Assembly: GCA_900770805.1 (NCBI GenBank) | Contig: CAAGLP010000080.1 | Coordinates: 1-14,792, forward strand | DNA: 14,792 bases | Direction: 5' to 3' | DNA from: an uncultured Paraprevotella sp. | GTDB lineage: Bacteria; Bacteroidota; Bacteroidia; Bacteroidales; Bacteroidaceae | Shown here: in pieces, positions 1-6,802 of the stretch | Layout: each line of letters opens with the position of its first letter | How positions within the stretch are numbered: the first letter of the stretch is position 1 | The notes under the pieces: generated by a model | What the model was told of the DNA's origin: nothing | The model's database searches: none | Seen by the model: the letters and a program-made list of their open reading frames with translations, nothing else | Program-made: the position numbers and the translations under genes

Positions 1-672
1 ATAATGACAATGGCTGGAGAGAACAATCTGGTTGTTATAGAGGATGCTGCCCAGGCTCACGGGGCACAATGGCAGGGTAGGAGAGCTGGGCGTCTAGGCG
101 ATGCGGCAGGCTTTAGCTTCTATCCAGGCAAGAATCTTGGTGCACTGGGAGATGCCGGTTGCGTAGTCACCGATGATGATGAACTTGCACACGTTGTACG
201 CTCCATGGCTAATTATGGAAGCAGTATGAAGTATGTAAATGAGTACGAGGGAATCAATAGCAGGACAGATGAGATACAAGCGGCTGCTTTGCGTGTGAAA
301 CTTCCTCGTTTGGATATTGACAATGAGCACAGAAGGCAGATTGCGCGCAAATATATGAATGGTATAAAGAATCCGATGATAATTCTGCCTTTATGGCCAC
401 AGGATGACCAGGAATGTGTTTGGCATCTTTTCCCTATACGTTGCGCCGAGCGTGATTCCTTGCAAAAATACCTCTCCGAGGCAGGAGTGCAGACATTGAT
501 ACATTATCCAATAGCACCGCACAAGCAGGAAGCACTGAAGCATTTGGAGCATGGTCCTTTGCCATTGACTCAAAGGATACATGAGGAGGAACTTTCTCTG
601 CCTATCTCTCCGATAATGACGGAGGATGATGCTGAATTCGTGATAAACCTGCTTAACAAGTTTGTAAAATAA
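1..672 (+). CDS. DegT/DnrJ/EryC1-family sugar aminotransferase, 3' part (5' end outside window)
   Basis: PLP-dependent aminotransferase of the family that aminates keto-sugars bound to nucleotide carriers (FdtB/QdtB-like) for O-antigen or glycan synthesis in the cytoplasm. The frame is open from base 1, so the ATG at 4 is probably internal; about 223 codons are present against roughly 360-370 for the family, so some 140-150 N-terminal residues lie upstream. Counting from base 1, the cofactor-binding Asp is in IEDAAQAHGA (about residue 15) and the Schiff-base Lys is in SFYPGKNLGALGDAG (about residue 44). Other family segments are NYGS..KY, NSRTDEIQAA, WHLFPIR, QTLIHYPIAPHKQ and LSLPISPIM near the C terminus. 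upp starts 23 bp downstream on the same strand. The family is secure; the exact sugar substrate cannot be read from this part. Confidence 0.9.
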   Translation: MMTMAGENNLVVIEDAAQAHGAQWQGRRAGRLGDAAGFSFYPGKNLGALGDAGCVVTDDDELAHVVRSMANYGSSMKYVNEYEGINSRTDEIQAAALRVKLPRLDIDNEHRRQIARKYMNGIKNPMIILPLWPQDDQECVWHLFPIRCAERDSLQKYLSEAGVQTLIHYPIAPHKQEALKHLEHGPLPLTQRIHEEELSLPISPIMTEDDAEFVINLLNKFVK

Positions 673-695
673 CACCAACAAAACATATTATATCC

Positions 696-1346
696 ATGAA
701 GGTTATCAACTTGTCGGAGACAAATAGCGTAGTATCCAACTATGTAGCGCAGTTGCGCGACATTACGGTTCAGGGAAACAGAAATCTTTTCAGGGCAAAC
801 TTGAAAAGGATAGGTATGCTGATGGCTTATGAGATTAGCAAGACATTGGACTATTCACGTAAGACAATTCTCACCCCTTTGTCTGAGTGTCAAGTTTCCA
901 CGTATGACGACCGTATAGTTATAGGTACTGTACTCAGAGCAGGTCTGGCTCTTCACGAAGGATTTATGCAGGTGTTTGATAATGCAGATGCCGGATTTGT
1001 GGCAGCCTATAGGGTGGAGGATGGAAATGATATTAGCATTCAGTTGGACTATCTGGCTTGTCCCTCGTTGGATAAATGCACTTTTATGTTGGTTGACCCC
1101 ATGCTGGCTACTGGAAAGAGTTTTGAAACTTCGTATCGTGCATATCTGAATAATGGTACACCATCCAAACTGCACATTGTGGCTGTGGTAGCATCTGAGC
1201 AGGGTGTGGCTTACCTAAAGGATTGCTTTGCGTCGGACGATGTTACTCTATGGTGTGCCGTGATAGATCCTGAGCTTAATAGTCTGTCTTACATCGTTCC
1301 TGGTCTGGGAGATTGTGGAGACTTGTGTTATGGAGAGAAACTATAG
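696..1346 (+). CDS. upp: Uracil phosphoribosyltransferase
   Basis: Salvage enzyme that makes UMP from uracil and PRPP in the cytoplasm. The 216-residue length fits the family. The PRPP loop is VDPMLATGKS (133-142), where most relatives have ATGGS. The C-terminal uracil-binding segment is YIVPGLGDCGDLCYGEK (199-215), against the common PGLGDAGDR. GTVLRAGLALHEGF (77-90) is the conserved segment before the PRPP site. The N terminus (KVINLSETNSVVSNYVAQLRD) resembles Bacteroidales Upp proteins. The ATG at 696 gives the family-typical start. Only 23 bp separate it from the aminotransferase, with no clear promoter between, so read-through from upstream is likely. No classic terminator follows; instead a repeat cluster begins about 50 bp after the stop. 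Confidence 0.93.
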   Translation: MKVINLSETNSVVSNYVAQLRDITVQGNRNLFRANLKRIGMLMAYEISKTLDYSRKTILTPLSECQVSTYDDRIVIGTVLRAGLALHEGFMQVFDNADAGFVAAYRVEDGNDISIQLDYLACPSLDKCTFMLVDPMLATGKSFETSYRAYLNNGTPSKLHIVAVVASEQGVAYLKDCFASDDVTLWCAVIDPELNSLSYIVPGLGDCGDLCYGEKL

Positions 1347-1398
1347 AGTCAAAGATTACTTTACAATATAGGATTTGTCTTCCCGTTAGTGTTTTATT

Positions 1399-1502
1399 GT
1401 TGTCATTGAGAACGCACCTTTGTTCTCAATGACAACACACCTTTGTCCTCGGTGACAACGCATCCTTGTTCTCAGTGATAACAAATTGTTGTCATCATTG
1501 AG
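1399..1502. repeat. Cluster of five 15-bp repeats with 23-bp spacing, mixed orientation
   Basis: The convergent upp/glucosaminidase gap (1347-1542) holds an inverted copy GTTGTCATTGAGAAC (1399-1413). Three direct copies follow: GTTCTCAATGACAAC (1422-1436), GTCCTCGGTGACAAC (1445-1459) and GTTCTCAGTGATAAC (1468-1482). A final inverted copy, GTTGTCATCATTGAG (1488-1502), carries an extra CAT. The first four copies start exactly 23 bp apart and share a CACCTT/CATCCT-type spacer. The first pair can form a perfect 15-bp stem with an 8-nt loop, though no T-tract follows. Possible roles are a two-way terminator, a transcript-end structure or a protein-binding array. I see no coding sequence in this gap. 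Confidence 0.85.
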
Positions 1503-1542
1503 GGTGTGCATATGTCTTTCGCACGGATTATAAAAATGGAAA

Positions 1543-2541
1543 TTATCTCAGCCAGATGAGGTCGCCTACCTTTATCTCGTAATCGCGTGGTGAAAGGTTG
1601 TTGAGCTTGTATAAACTCTTTAAGCGGATGCCATACATTTGCGAAATGTCGTACATGCTCTGTCCAGGCTCTACTGTGTGTGGTAGGTTCCTGTATTCCT
1701 TAGCGCCCTTTGTACGCTTCTTCCTCAAGAAGAGTATGTCGCCAATGGTGAGGGTGTAGTCCAAGGTAAGGTCGTTGAATTCCAGCAGTTCCTCAATCTT
1801 TAGTCCTGTGGCCCAACTGATGGTGGCCAGATCGTCGCCTTCCTGTACTACAATGAAGTAGTTGTCGTTGCAATGATATACTGCATGTGTACGGAAGAAT
1901 GGTGGTATTTTCTTTTCCTTTATCTTGTTGCGTGACAGACGTTTGAAGTAGCCTTTGGATATTCTTCCAGTTCCCCCCTTGGCATTGTATGTGGGAGTGA
2001 CGGCATCAGTGAATTTCTGACTGGGCTTCCTGGTATCGAATTGATGCAGGGAGTATGCCTCTATAATGCGGATGAGGCTTTGTGCATAGACGGGGTTTGT
2101 GGCATATCCGCATGCCTTCAGCCCCTTAGCCCAGGCTTTGTAGTCAGTGATGCTGTAAGTAAACAGTCTCTTATAGCGCGGTTTGAGAAGAAAAAGCGAG
2201 TGGTCCTCATAACTTTCTCTGGCAGAGCTATATTTGCGGAATTTTTCTTTTGGTCTATCGTCATCTGCAAGGATATAGGGACCAGTCCAACCTCCAGGTG
2301 TCTTGATACCAAAATGGTTGTTGGCTTCGGTGGCCAGACGGCTACGTCCAGCACCGCTTTCCAATAATCCTTGTGCCAGAGTGATGCTTGCGGGTATCTT
2401 GTATTTCTGTTGTTGTTCCATTGCGAGGTCCTTATATTTGTCAATATAGGCCCAATAAGCACGATTGGTGCTACCCTGTGACCATATGGTCACGGAGAGC
2501 ACCAATGTAAACAGGAGTGTAAGATACCTTTTGATATTCAT
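1543..2541 (-). CDS. Secreted glucosaminidase (GH73-like) with two LysM domains
   Basis: Peptidoglycan hydrolase predicted to cut the glycan strands of murein after export. The 332-residue protein has an N-terminal signal peptide (about residues 1-22: Lys/Arg then a hydrophobic core, ending near WSQG, with no lipobox Cys). A flagellar-FlgJ/GH73-like glucosaminidase domain follows (about 33-170); the likely catalytic Glu is E61 in AQGLLESGAGRS, with the conserved NNHFGIK and YEDHSLFL segments after it. A basic linker (190-215) leads to two C-terminal LysM repeats, about 228-273 and 288-332, the second ending at the last residue. The gene starts 19 bp after rpiB, so it is probably cotranscribed with it, an unexpected pairing of wall hydrolase and sugar enzyme. 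Domain assignment is firm; bond specificity is inferred. Confidence 0.9.
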   Translation of the reverse strand: MNIKRYLTLLFTLVLSVTIWSQGSTNRAYWAYIDKYKDLAMEQQQKYKIPASITLAQGLLESGAGRSRLATEANNHFGIKTPGGWTGPYILADDDRPKEKFRKYSSARESYEDHSLFLLKPRYKRLFTYSITDYKAWAKGLKACGYATNPVYAQSLIRIIEAYSLHQFDTRKPSQKFTDAVTPTYNAKGGTGRISKGYFKRLSRNKIKEKKIPPFFRTHAVYHCNDNYFIVVQEGDDLATISWATGLKIEELLEFNDLTLDYTLTIGDILFLRKKRTKGAKEYRNLPHTVEPGQSMYDISQMYGIRLKSLYKLNNLSPRDYEIKVGDLIWLR

Positions 2542-2560
2542 TCGAATTAGGTATCCGAGA

Positions 2561-3004
2561 TTACTTCTTCAATGGGATGTCGGCAATGCGTTCCATGTGA
2601 CGACCACCTTCGAAAGGAGTCTGGAAGAATTCGTCCATGATGGCACGGGCTGTGTCGTTGTCAATGAAGCGACCTGGCATAACGAGAACATTGGCATCAT
2701 TATGCTGGCGGATGAGGTGAGCAATCTCTGGCATCCAGCACAAACCGGCACGTACGCCTTGGTGCTTGTTCAATGTCATGGAGATACCTTCGCCAGAACC
2801 GCACATGGCAATACCGGGATACACCTCGCCATTCTCTACGCCCTCGGCAAGCAAGTGGCCGTATGTGGCATAGTTACAGCTATCCTCTGTGTATGTGCCA
2901 TAGTCTTTGTATTGGATTCCTTTTTCCTCAAGATACTGCTTTACAAACTCTTTAAGAGGGAATGCTGCATGGTCTGAAGCAAGACCAACAATCTTTGTTT
3001 CCAT
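2561..3004 (-). CDS. rpiB: Ribose-5-phosphate isomerase B (RpiB/LacAB family)
   Basis: Interconverts ribose-5-phosphate and ribulose-5-phosphate in the non-oxidative pentose phosphate pathway. I place the start at the ATG at 3002-3004 (METKIVGLASDHAAF), which gives 147 residues, the usual family size. An in-frame ATG at 3034 would add ten residues (beginning MFHLLY) absent from the family. Seen motifs are the phosphate-binding SDHAAFPLK, the active-site CGSGEGISMTLNKHQGVRAG with the catalytic Cys, and HNDANVLVMPGRF. tkt lies upstream on the same strand but is separated by a terminator-like hairpin and a repeat array, so rpiB may have its own promoter. The glucosaminidase gene follows after 19 bp. 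Confidence 0.93.
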   Translation of the reverse strand: METKIVGLASDHAAFPLKEFVKQYLEEKGIQYKDYGTYTEDSCNYATYGHLLAEGVENGEVYPGIAMCGSGEGISMTLNKHQGVRAGLCWMPEIAHLIRQHNDANVLVMPGRFIDNDTARAIMDEFFQTPFEGGRHMERIADIPLKK

Positions 3005-3080
3005 ATAATTGTGTGTGTATAAGAGATGAAACAAAATGTATATATATATATAATGTATATAGTTTAGCGTGAGTCAGGTC

Positions 3081-3146
3081 TTCGTGTTGTATGAGCCAAG
3101 ACGTCGTATTGTTTGATGTTAGTCGTCGTATTGTTTGGTTAGCGAC
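3081..3146. repeat. Three degenerate 22-bp tandem repeats between tkt and rpiB
   Basis: The tkt-rpiB gap (3005-3226) holds three head-to-tail 22-bp units at 3081-3102, 3103-3124 and 3125-3146. The last two share an identical 13-mer, GTCGTATTGTTTG; the first matches the second at 14 of 22 positions. Between the array and rpiB lies an AT-rich stretch with a TA dinucleotide run (3039-3052) and a short GT run (3011-3018). The best minus-strand promoter guess, TACATTTTG (3032-3040), has one extra T relative to the Bacteroidota -7 consensus and no clear -33, so I do not call it. The array sits just upstream of where an rpiB promoter should be. Confidence 0.75.
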
Positions 3147-3170
3147 AACACATTGTCTTTTTGGCTGAAA

Positions 3171-3216
3171 AAGAAAGAGGCTACCGCGTGCCTTAAGGTG
3201 CGATAGCCTTCTTCTT
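3171..3216 (-). terminator. Probable tkt terminator hairpin
   Basis: Arms 3171-3187 and 3200-3216 pair over 17 positions, with three differences from perfect complementarity. The GGCTA/TAGCC core is perfect. The structure starts 10 bp past the tkt stop on the minus strand and is followed by a pyrimidine-rich CTCTTTCTTTTTC stretch. The inner CCTTAAGG palindrome could extend the stem. Confidence 0.75.
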
Positions 3217-3226
3217 GCAATATATC

Positions 3227-5263
3227 TTAATCGGCAAGCAGAATGGTCTTTGCCTGATTGTAGACGTTCTCTGCTGTGTAGCCAAGTTTCTCGTCCAATA
3301 CCTTGTAGGGGGCAGAGAAACCAAAGCTTTCAAGACCGAAAACCTTGCTGCTGGGGTGAGCACCAACGAGGAAGCCTTCCAGGTTTACTGGCAAACCTGC
3401 ACTGAGACCGAACACTTTGCTTCCGATGGGGAAGAGTTCGCGCTGGTATTCAACAGGCTGATTGCGGAAGAGGCCCTCTGATGGAGCACTGATGACACGA
3501 ATCTTGTAACCATCCTGGCGCAACAGGCGTGCACCTGCTATAAGTGTACTTACCTCTGAACCATTGCCCACGAGGATGATATCGGGGTTCTCGTCGCTTT
3601 CAGCACTAATGTATGCACCCTTGCGGCAGAGCTCGTATTGTGTACCCTCAGGCAGAGGATCGATGTTCTGACGAGAGAGGATGAGAGCGGTGGGGCTGGT
3701 CATGTTCTCCATTGCCATTGCCCAGCATACTGTTGTTGCATTGCAATCGGCAGGACGAAGAACAAGCATTGAGTTGCGACCAGAGTGGTTCTTCATCTTT
3801 TCCATCAAGCGAATCTGTGCTTCCTGCTCTACGGGTTCGTGAGTAGGACCATCCTCGCCTACGCGGAAAGCATCGTGGCTCCATACGAACTTGACGGGCA
3901 ATTCCATCAATGCAGCCATACGGATGGCGGGCTTCATATAGTCAGAGAATACGAAGAATGTACCACATGCAGCCAGCATACCACCATGCAGGGTGATACC
4001 AATGCATACACAAGCCATTGTCAATTCTGCGACACCAGCCTGAAGGAAGCCACCTGCAAAGTTGTCGCGTGAAATAACGCTTGCGCCACCCTTGATGAAA
4101 CCGTCTGTCTTGTCCGAGTTACAGAGGTCTGCGCTTGACACGATCATGTTGGGCACAGTTTTTGCCAAAAGTGACAGGCATGCGCTTGATGCATTGCGGG
4201 TAGGTTCTCCCTGCTTTTGTTCAATGCTATCCCATGGTATTTCGGGCAGACGACCAGCAAACCAATCGGCTTGTTGCTGTGCCTTCTCGGGATTAGCCTC
4301 GGCCCAAGCAGCTTCTTCTGCATGGCGTTCTGCGCATATAGCTTTCAATTCTTCGCGACGTACATTGAAGATCTCTTGTACTTCGTCCCAGATGATGAAC
4401 GCATTGTCGGGGTCGCCACCAAGGTTCTTGATTGTATTGCGATATGCATCTCCGCCCAATGGAGCACCATGTGTGGCACAGTTGCGTTCGTAGCTACTAC
4501 CGTCAGCCTTGAGTGCACCCTTGCCCATAACACAATGACCGATGATGAGGGTGGGCTTGCCGTTTCTGTTCTTTGCTGCATCCAGCGCCTTGCGTATTTC
4601 CACCACGCTATTGCCATCAATGCTCAGTACATTCCAACCGAGTGCAATGTATTTGGCTGCGGTGTCCTCGTTGGTTACCACGCTGGTCTCTGTTGACAGC
4701 TGAATGTCGTTGGCATCGTAGAACATCACCAAGTTGTCAAGACCCAATGTGCCTGCCATACGGGCAGCACCTTGTGAGATTTCCTCCTGAATGCCACCAT
4801 CAGAAATATAGGCATAGATGGTTTCCTTCTGGAAAGTGGGATTGCCGGTGCGTGCATAAAGACACTTGGCGGCAATAGCTGCACCTACTGCATAGGTGTG
4901 GCCCTGACCCAGAGGACCTGAACTATTTTCTATGCCACGGGCATAGTTGAGTTCGGGATGTCCGGGGGTGGGGGAGCCCCACTGGCGCAACTGCTTCAGT
5001 TCATCCATAGTGAAGTGTCCGGTCATGGTGAGCTGTGCATACAGCATGGGCGACATGTGGCCGGGGTCAAGGAAGAAACGGTCGCGACCTTCCCACAAAG
5101 GATTCTCTGGATCGTAGTTCAAATACTCGCTATAGAGCACAGAGATGAAATCTGCACCACCCATAGCACCTCCAGGATGGCCGCTCTTGGCTTTCTCTAC
5201 CATTGCTGCAGACAGGATGCGGATGTTGTCTGCTGCCTTGTTAAGAGTTTCAATGGAATGCAT
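3227..5263 (-). CDS. tkt: Transketolase
   Basis: Thiamine diphosphate (ThDP) enzyme that moves two-carbon units between ketoses and aldoses, linking pentose phosphates to glycolysis. At 678 residues it is full length with both halves. Seen motifs are SGHPGG (27-32), GPLGQGH (116-122), a ThDP/Mg site SDGGIQEE...DANDI (154-187, beginning SDG where most have GDG), HGAPLGG (265-271), the catalytic Glu in GVAELTMACVCIGITLHGG (E413) and GEDGPTHEPVEQ (469-480). The usual REH around the catalytic Glu is VAEL here, and THDSIGLG is SHDAFRVG, so this is a divergent subtype, which I believe is usual for Bacteroidales. The gene begins 54 bp after the Nudix-like regulator with no promoter seen between, so the two are probably cotranscribed. 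rpiB lies downstream, in keeping with a pentose-metabolism group. Confidence 0.95.
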   Translation of the reverse strand: MHSIETLNKAADNIRILSAAMVEKAKSGHPGGAMGGADFISVLYSEYLNYDPENPLWEGRDRFFLDPGHMSPMLYAQLTMTGHFTMDELKQLRQWGSPTPGHPELNYARGIENSSGPLGQGHTYAVGAAIAAKCLYARTGNPTFQKETIYAYISDGGIQEEISQGAARMAGTLGLDNLVMFYDANDIQLSTETSVVTNEDTAAKYIALGWNVLSIDGNSVVEIRKALDAAKNRNGKPTLIIGHCVMGKGALKADGSSYERNCATHGAPLGGDAYRNTIKNLGGDPDNAFIIWDEVQEIFNVRREELKAICAERHAEEAAWAEANPEKAQQQADWFAGRLPEIPWDSIEQKQGEPTRNASSACLSLLAKTVPNMIVSSADLCNSDKTDGFIKGGASVISRDNFAGGFLQAGVAELTMACVCIGITLHGGMLAACGTFFVFSDYMKPAIRMAALMELPVKFVWSHDAFRVGEDGPTHEPVEQEAQIRLMEKMKNHSGRNSMLVLRPADCNATTVCWAMAMENMTSPTALILSRQNIDPLPEGTQYELCRKGAYISAESDENPDIILVGNGSEVSTLIAGARLLRQDGYKIRVISAPSEGLFRNQPVEYQRELFPIGSKVFGLSAGLPVNLEGFLVGAHPSSKVFGLESFGFSAPYKVLDEKLGYTAENVYNQAKTILLAD

Positions 5264-5317
5264 AGTATATTTTATGTTGAATTTCGTCGGTCTGTTTGAA
5301 TGTTTCAGTAAATTGGG

Positions 5318-5998
5318 TTACAGATGGAAGTCCTTGTGTTCTTGATACATGTTGTAATCGAACTTGTAGATGGCTGCTCCGCGCTTACTGCAACTTTTGT
5401 CTATCTTGCCTGTTTTTACGAAGTAGGGCATTTCGCATACCTTCTTGCGGAAATTGCGCTTGTCCAGTTTTTCGTCCAATATGGCTTCGTAGAGTTTTTG
5501 AATCTGGCTCATAGTGAATTCCTCGGGCAGGAGCTTAAGTGCTATGGGAGTGTATCCAATCTTGTCCTGCAGTCTGCCCTTTGCCTTCTTCATCATCTTC
5601 ATGTGGTCAAAGTGAAGTGTTGGAAGGTCGTCGGTGTCTACCCACTTGCAGTTGAATTTTTCCAATAGTTGGTTGTCGTAGTTCGCTTTGTCCAGCAGAG
5701 CGTAGTATGCCACGCTTATGACACGTCCGCCTGGGTCTCGGTTTATGTCGCCAAAGGCTTCCAATTGTTCCAGAAACAGGTCCTGTATTCCCGTACGTTC
5801 CGTAAGTACACGGTACGCTGCTTCGTCCAAAGTCTCACTCTCCTGCACAAACCCGCCCATTGGTGTCAATTCCCCATTGAAAGGTTCTATAGTGCGGTGT
5901 TGGAACAGGACCTGCAGTTTGCCCTCTTCAAAGCCGAAGATGATGCAGTCCACCGCAACGTGGAATCTTGGTTCGTTGGCGTAGTACTTATTTGTCAT
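5318..5998 (-). CDS. NrtR/AraR-type Nudix-like transcriptional regulator
   Basis: The 226-residue protein has a Nudix fold (about 10-145) followed by a winged-helix region (about 150-226, with FTMSQIQKLYEAILDEKLDK and KRGAAIYKFD), the layout of NrtR-family regulators. The Nudix box (49-71) is degenerate: the R-E-x-x-E-E core reads R-V-L-T-E-R, so two acidic metal ligands are gone and hydrolysis is unlikely. In Bacteroides thetaiotaomicron the L-arabinose regulator AraR belongs to this family and, as I recall, sits near tkt- and rpiB-like genes. The adjacent tkt and rpiB here make a similar pentose-sensing role a reasonable inference, not a proof. A -7 element and a palindrome lie just upstream, suggesting self-regulation. 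It could instead be an ADP-ribose-sensing NrtR, but no NAD genes are nearby. Confidence 0.85.
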   Translation of the reverse strand: MTNKYYANEPRFHVAVDCIIFGFEEGKLQVLFQHRTIEPFNGELTPMGGFVQESETLDEAAYRVLTERTGIQDLFLEQLEAFGDINRDPGGRVISVAYYALLDKANYDNQLLEKFNCKWVDTDDLPTLHFDHMKMMKKAKGRLQDKIGYTPIALKLLPEEFTMSQIQKLYEAILDEKLDKRNFRKKVCEMPYFVKTGKIDKSCSKRGAAIYKFDYNMYQEHKDFHL

Positions 5999-6027
5999 TT
6001 ATATACTGGGAATACTATATTCTTGCG

Positions 6028-6035
6028 CAAAGATA
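6028..6035 (-). promoter_or_regulatory. Promoter -7 element of the Nudix-like regulator gene (and probably tkt)
   Basis: On the minus strand this reads TATCTTTG, an exact match to the Bacteroidota -7 consensus TAnnTTTG, about 30 bp upstream of the regulator's ATG. I see no good TTG/TTTG -33 element about 20 bp further up, so the promoter may be weak or need an activator. Confidence 0.65.
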
Positions 6036-6052
6036 CAAATAATATTTTGTAT
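6033..6052. promoter_or_regulatory. Palindromic candidate operator upstream of the regulator gene
   Basis: Perfect 7-bp arms, ATACAAA (6033-6039) and TTTGTAT (6046-6052), around a 6-bp centre. It overlaps the upstream edge of the -7 element and covers the spacer, where a bound protein would block RNA polymerase. Autoregulation by the adjacent Nudix-like regulator is inferred; AT-rich palindromes also arise by chance. Confidence 0.5.
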
Positions 6053-6108
6053 TTAATCGTATAAATTACACTTTTATGTCTTAAAGGTGTGATATTATAC
6101 AAATGGGT

Positions 6109-6142
6109 ATGCAGACAGGTATATTGTGTTGCCTGTCTGCAT
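6109..6142 (-). terminator. Probable terminator hairpin of the acyltransferase gene
   Basis: Perfect 11-bp arms, ATGCAGACAGG (6109-6119) and CCTGTCTGCAT (6132-6142), with a 12-nt loop, beginning 11 bp after the acyltransferase stop on the minus strand. The sequence after it, ACCCATTTGTATAA, has only a short T stretch, so termination efficiency is uncertain. It separates the acyltransferase from the regulator-tkt transcript. Confidence 0.65.
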
Positions 6143-6152
6143 GTATTGCAAT

Positions 6153-6710
6153 TTAAATCTTTGGTACGATGAAATTATCTGGATGGCGTCCTTGATACCC
6201 TTCGAAGTATGAATAGATTTCGCGTAAATCCGCCTTTCGGTCGTTGGATGGCATGACATACTTCTCCATGCGAATCTCCTTTTTCTTATAATCCATCCCC
6301 ATAAGCACGATGGGAAGGTTGGCCTTAGATGCAATGACGTAAAAACCAAGATGCCATTTGGGATTTGCTTTTCTTGTTCCTTCGGGAGTAAGCGCAAGAC
6401 GGAAAGTTTCACTCTCGTTGGCAATATCTATGAGTTCTGTGATCAGTGCCGTGCCTTGTCCTCTGTTTACGGGAATGCCGCCCATCCAATTACGGAATAT
6501 GTAATCAAGAGGACCGACAAACCATTCTTTCTTCATTACGAAGCCTGACTTTCTCCCAACAGCTGTTATGAAAAGCTTGCCGATAAAGAGATCGAAATTG
6601 CTGGTGTGGGGAGCCACACAGATTATGCATTTGTCGAAATAGGGGACACTGACATAAGATTTCCAACCCATTACTTTGTGAAAGATGAAACTGCAAATGG
6701 CTTTTAACAT
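6153..6710 (-). CDS. PlsC-like lysophospholipid acyltransferase family protein
   Basis: Small (185-residue) member of the glycerolipid acyltransferase family, which transfers an acyl chain to a lysophospholipid-like acceptor at the inner membrane. The HX4D catalytic motif is HTSNFD (H35, D40). Motif II is seen as WMGGIPVNRG (75-84). Motif III reads TPEGTRK (108-114), close to the canonical FPEGTR. A hydrophobic amphipathic N terminus (1-33) could associate with the membrane; there is no clear signal peptide. It is shorter than classical PlsC (about 240 residues), and the substrate cannot be assigned. It seems to be transcribed alone, with its own -7 element upstream and a hairpin downstream. 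Confidence 0.85.
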   Translation of the reverse strand: MLKAICSFIFHKVMGWKSYVSVPYFDKCIICVAPHTSNFDLFIGKLFITAVGRKSGFVMKKEWFVGPLDYIFRNWMGGIPVNRGQGTALITELIDIANESETFRLALTPEGTRKANPKWHLGFYVIASKANLPIVLMGMDYKKKEIRMEKYVMPSNDRKADLREIYSYFEGYQGRHPDNFIVPKI

Positions 6711-6756
6711 AGAGTTATTGTTGTTTGTTGATAATGATACTAATTGTTGTCACTAT

Positions 6757-6768
6757 TTTGTGCACAAA
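6757..6768. promoter_or_regulatory. 12-bp perfect palindrome at the acyltransferase promoter
   Basis: TTTGTGCACAAA is a perfect 12-bp palindrome that overlaps the -7 element (6765-6772) and reaches to about the transcription start, a typical position for a repressor site. No matching regulator is identified here, and a palindrome of this length may be chance. Confidence 0.35.
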
Positions 6769-6772
6769 TATA
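6765..6772 (-). promoter_or_regulatory. Promoter -7 element of the acyltransferase gene
   Basis: Minus strand TATATTTG, an exact match to TAnnTTTG, about 55 bp upstream of the ATG at 6710. No consensus -33 is present at the expected distance. Confidence 0.65.
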
Positions 6773-6802
6773 CAAACAAACGAGCAAGAATTATGTGGCT
6801 TG

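Noticed and set aside
1399..1502. CRISPR-like array after upp
   Set aside because: Copies are only 15 bp with roughly 8-bp spacers, orientation is mixed, and no cas genes are nearby.
2465..2977. A 170-codon plus-strand open frame over rpiB
   Set aside because: It is antisense to rpiB and to the start of the glucosaminidase gene, both with clear motifs.
3144..3161. Short plus-strand terminator (GACAA...TTGTC followed by T residues)
   Set aside because: The stem is only 5 bp and no plus-strand gene ends there; it overlaps the end of the 22-bp repeat array.
3227..5263. Transketolase as an inactive or unusual enzyme because of GDG to SDG and REH to VAEL changes
   Set aside because: The catalytic Glu, the cofactor-binding His residues and full length are kept, and I take the changes to be typical of the Bacteroidales subtype.
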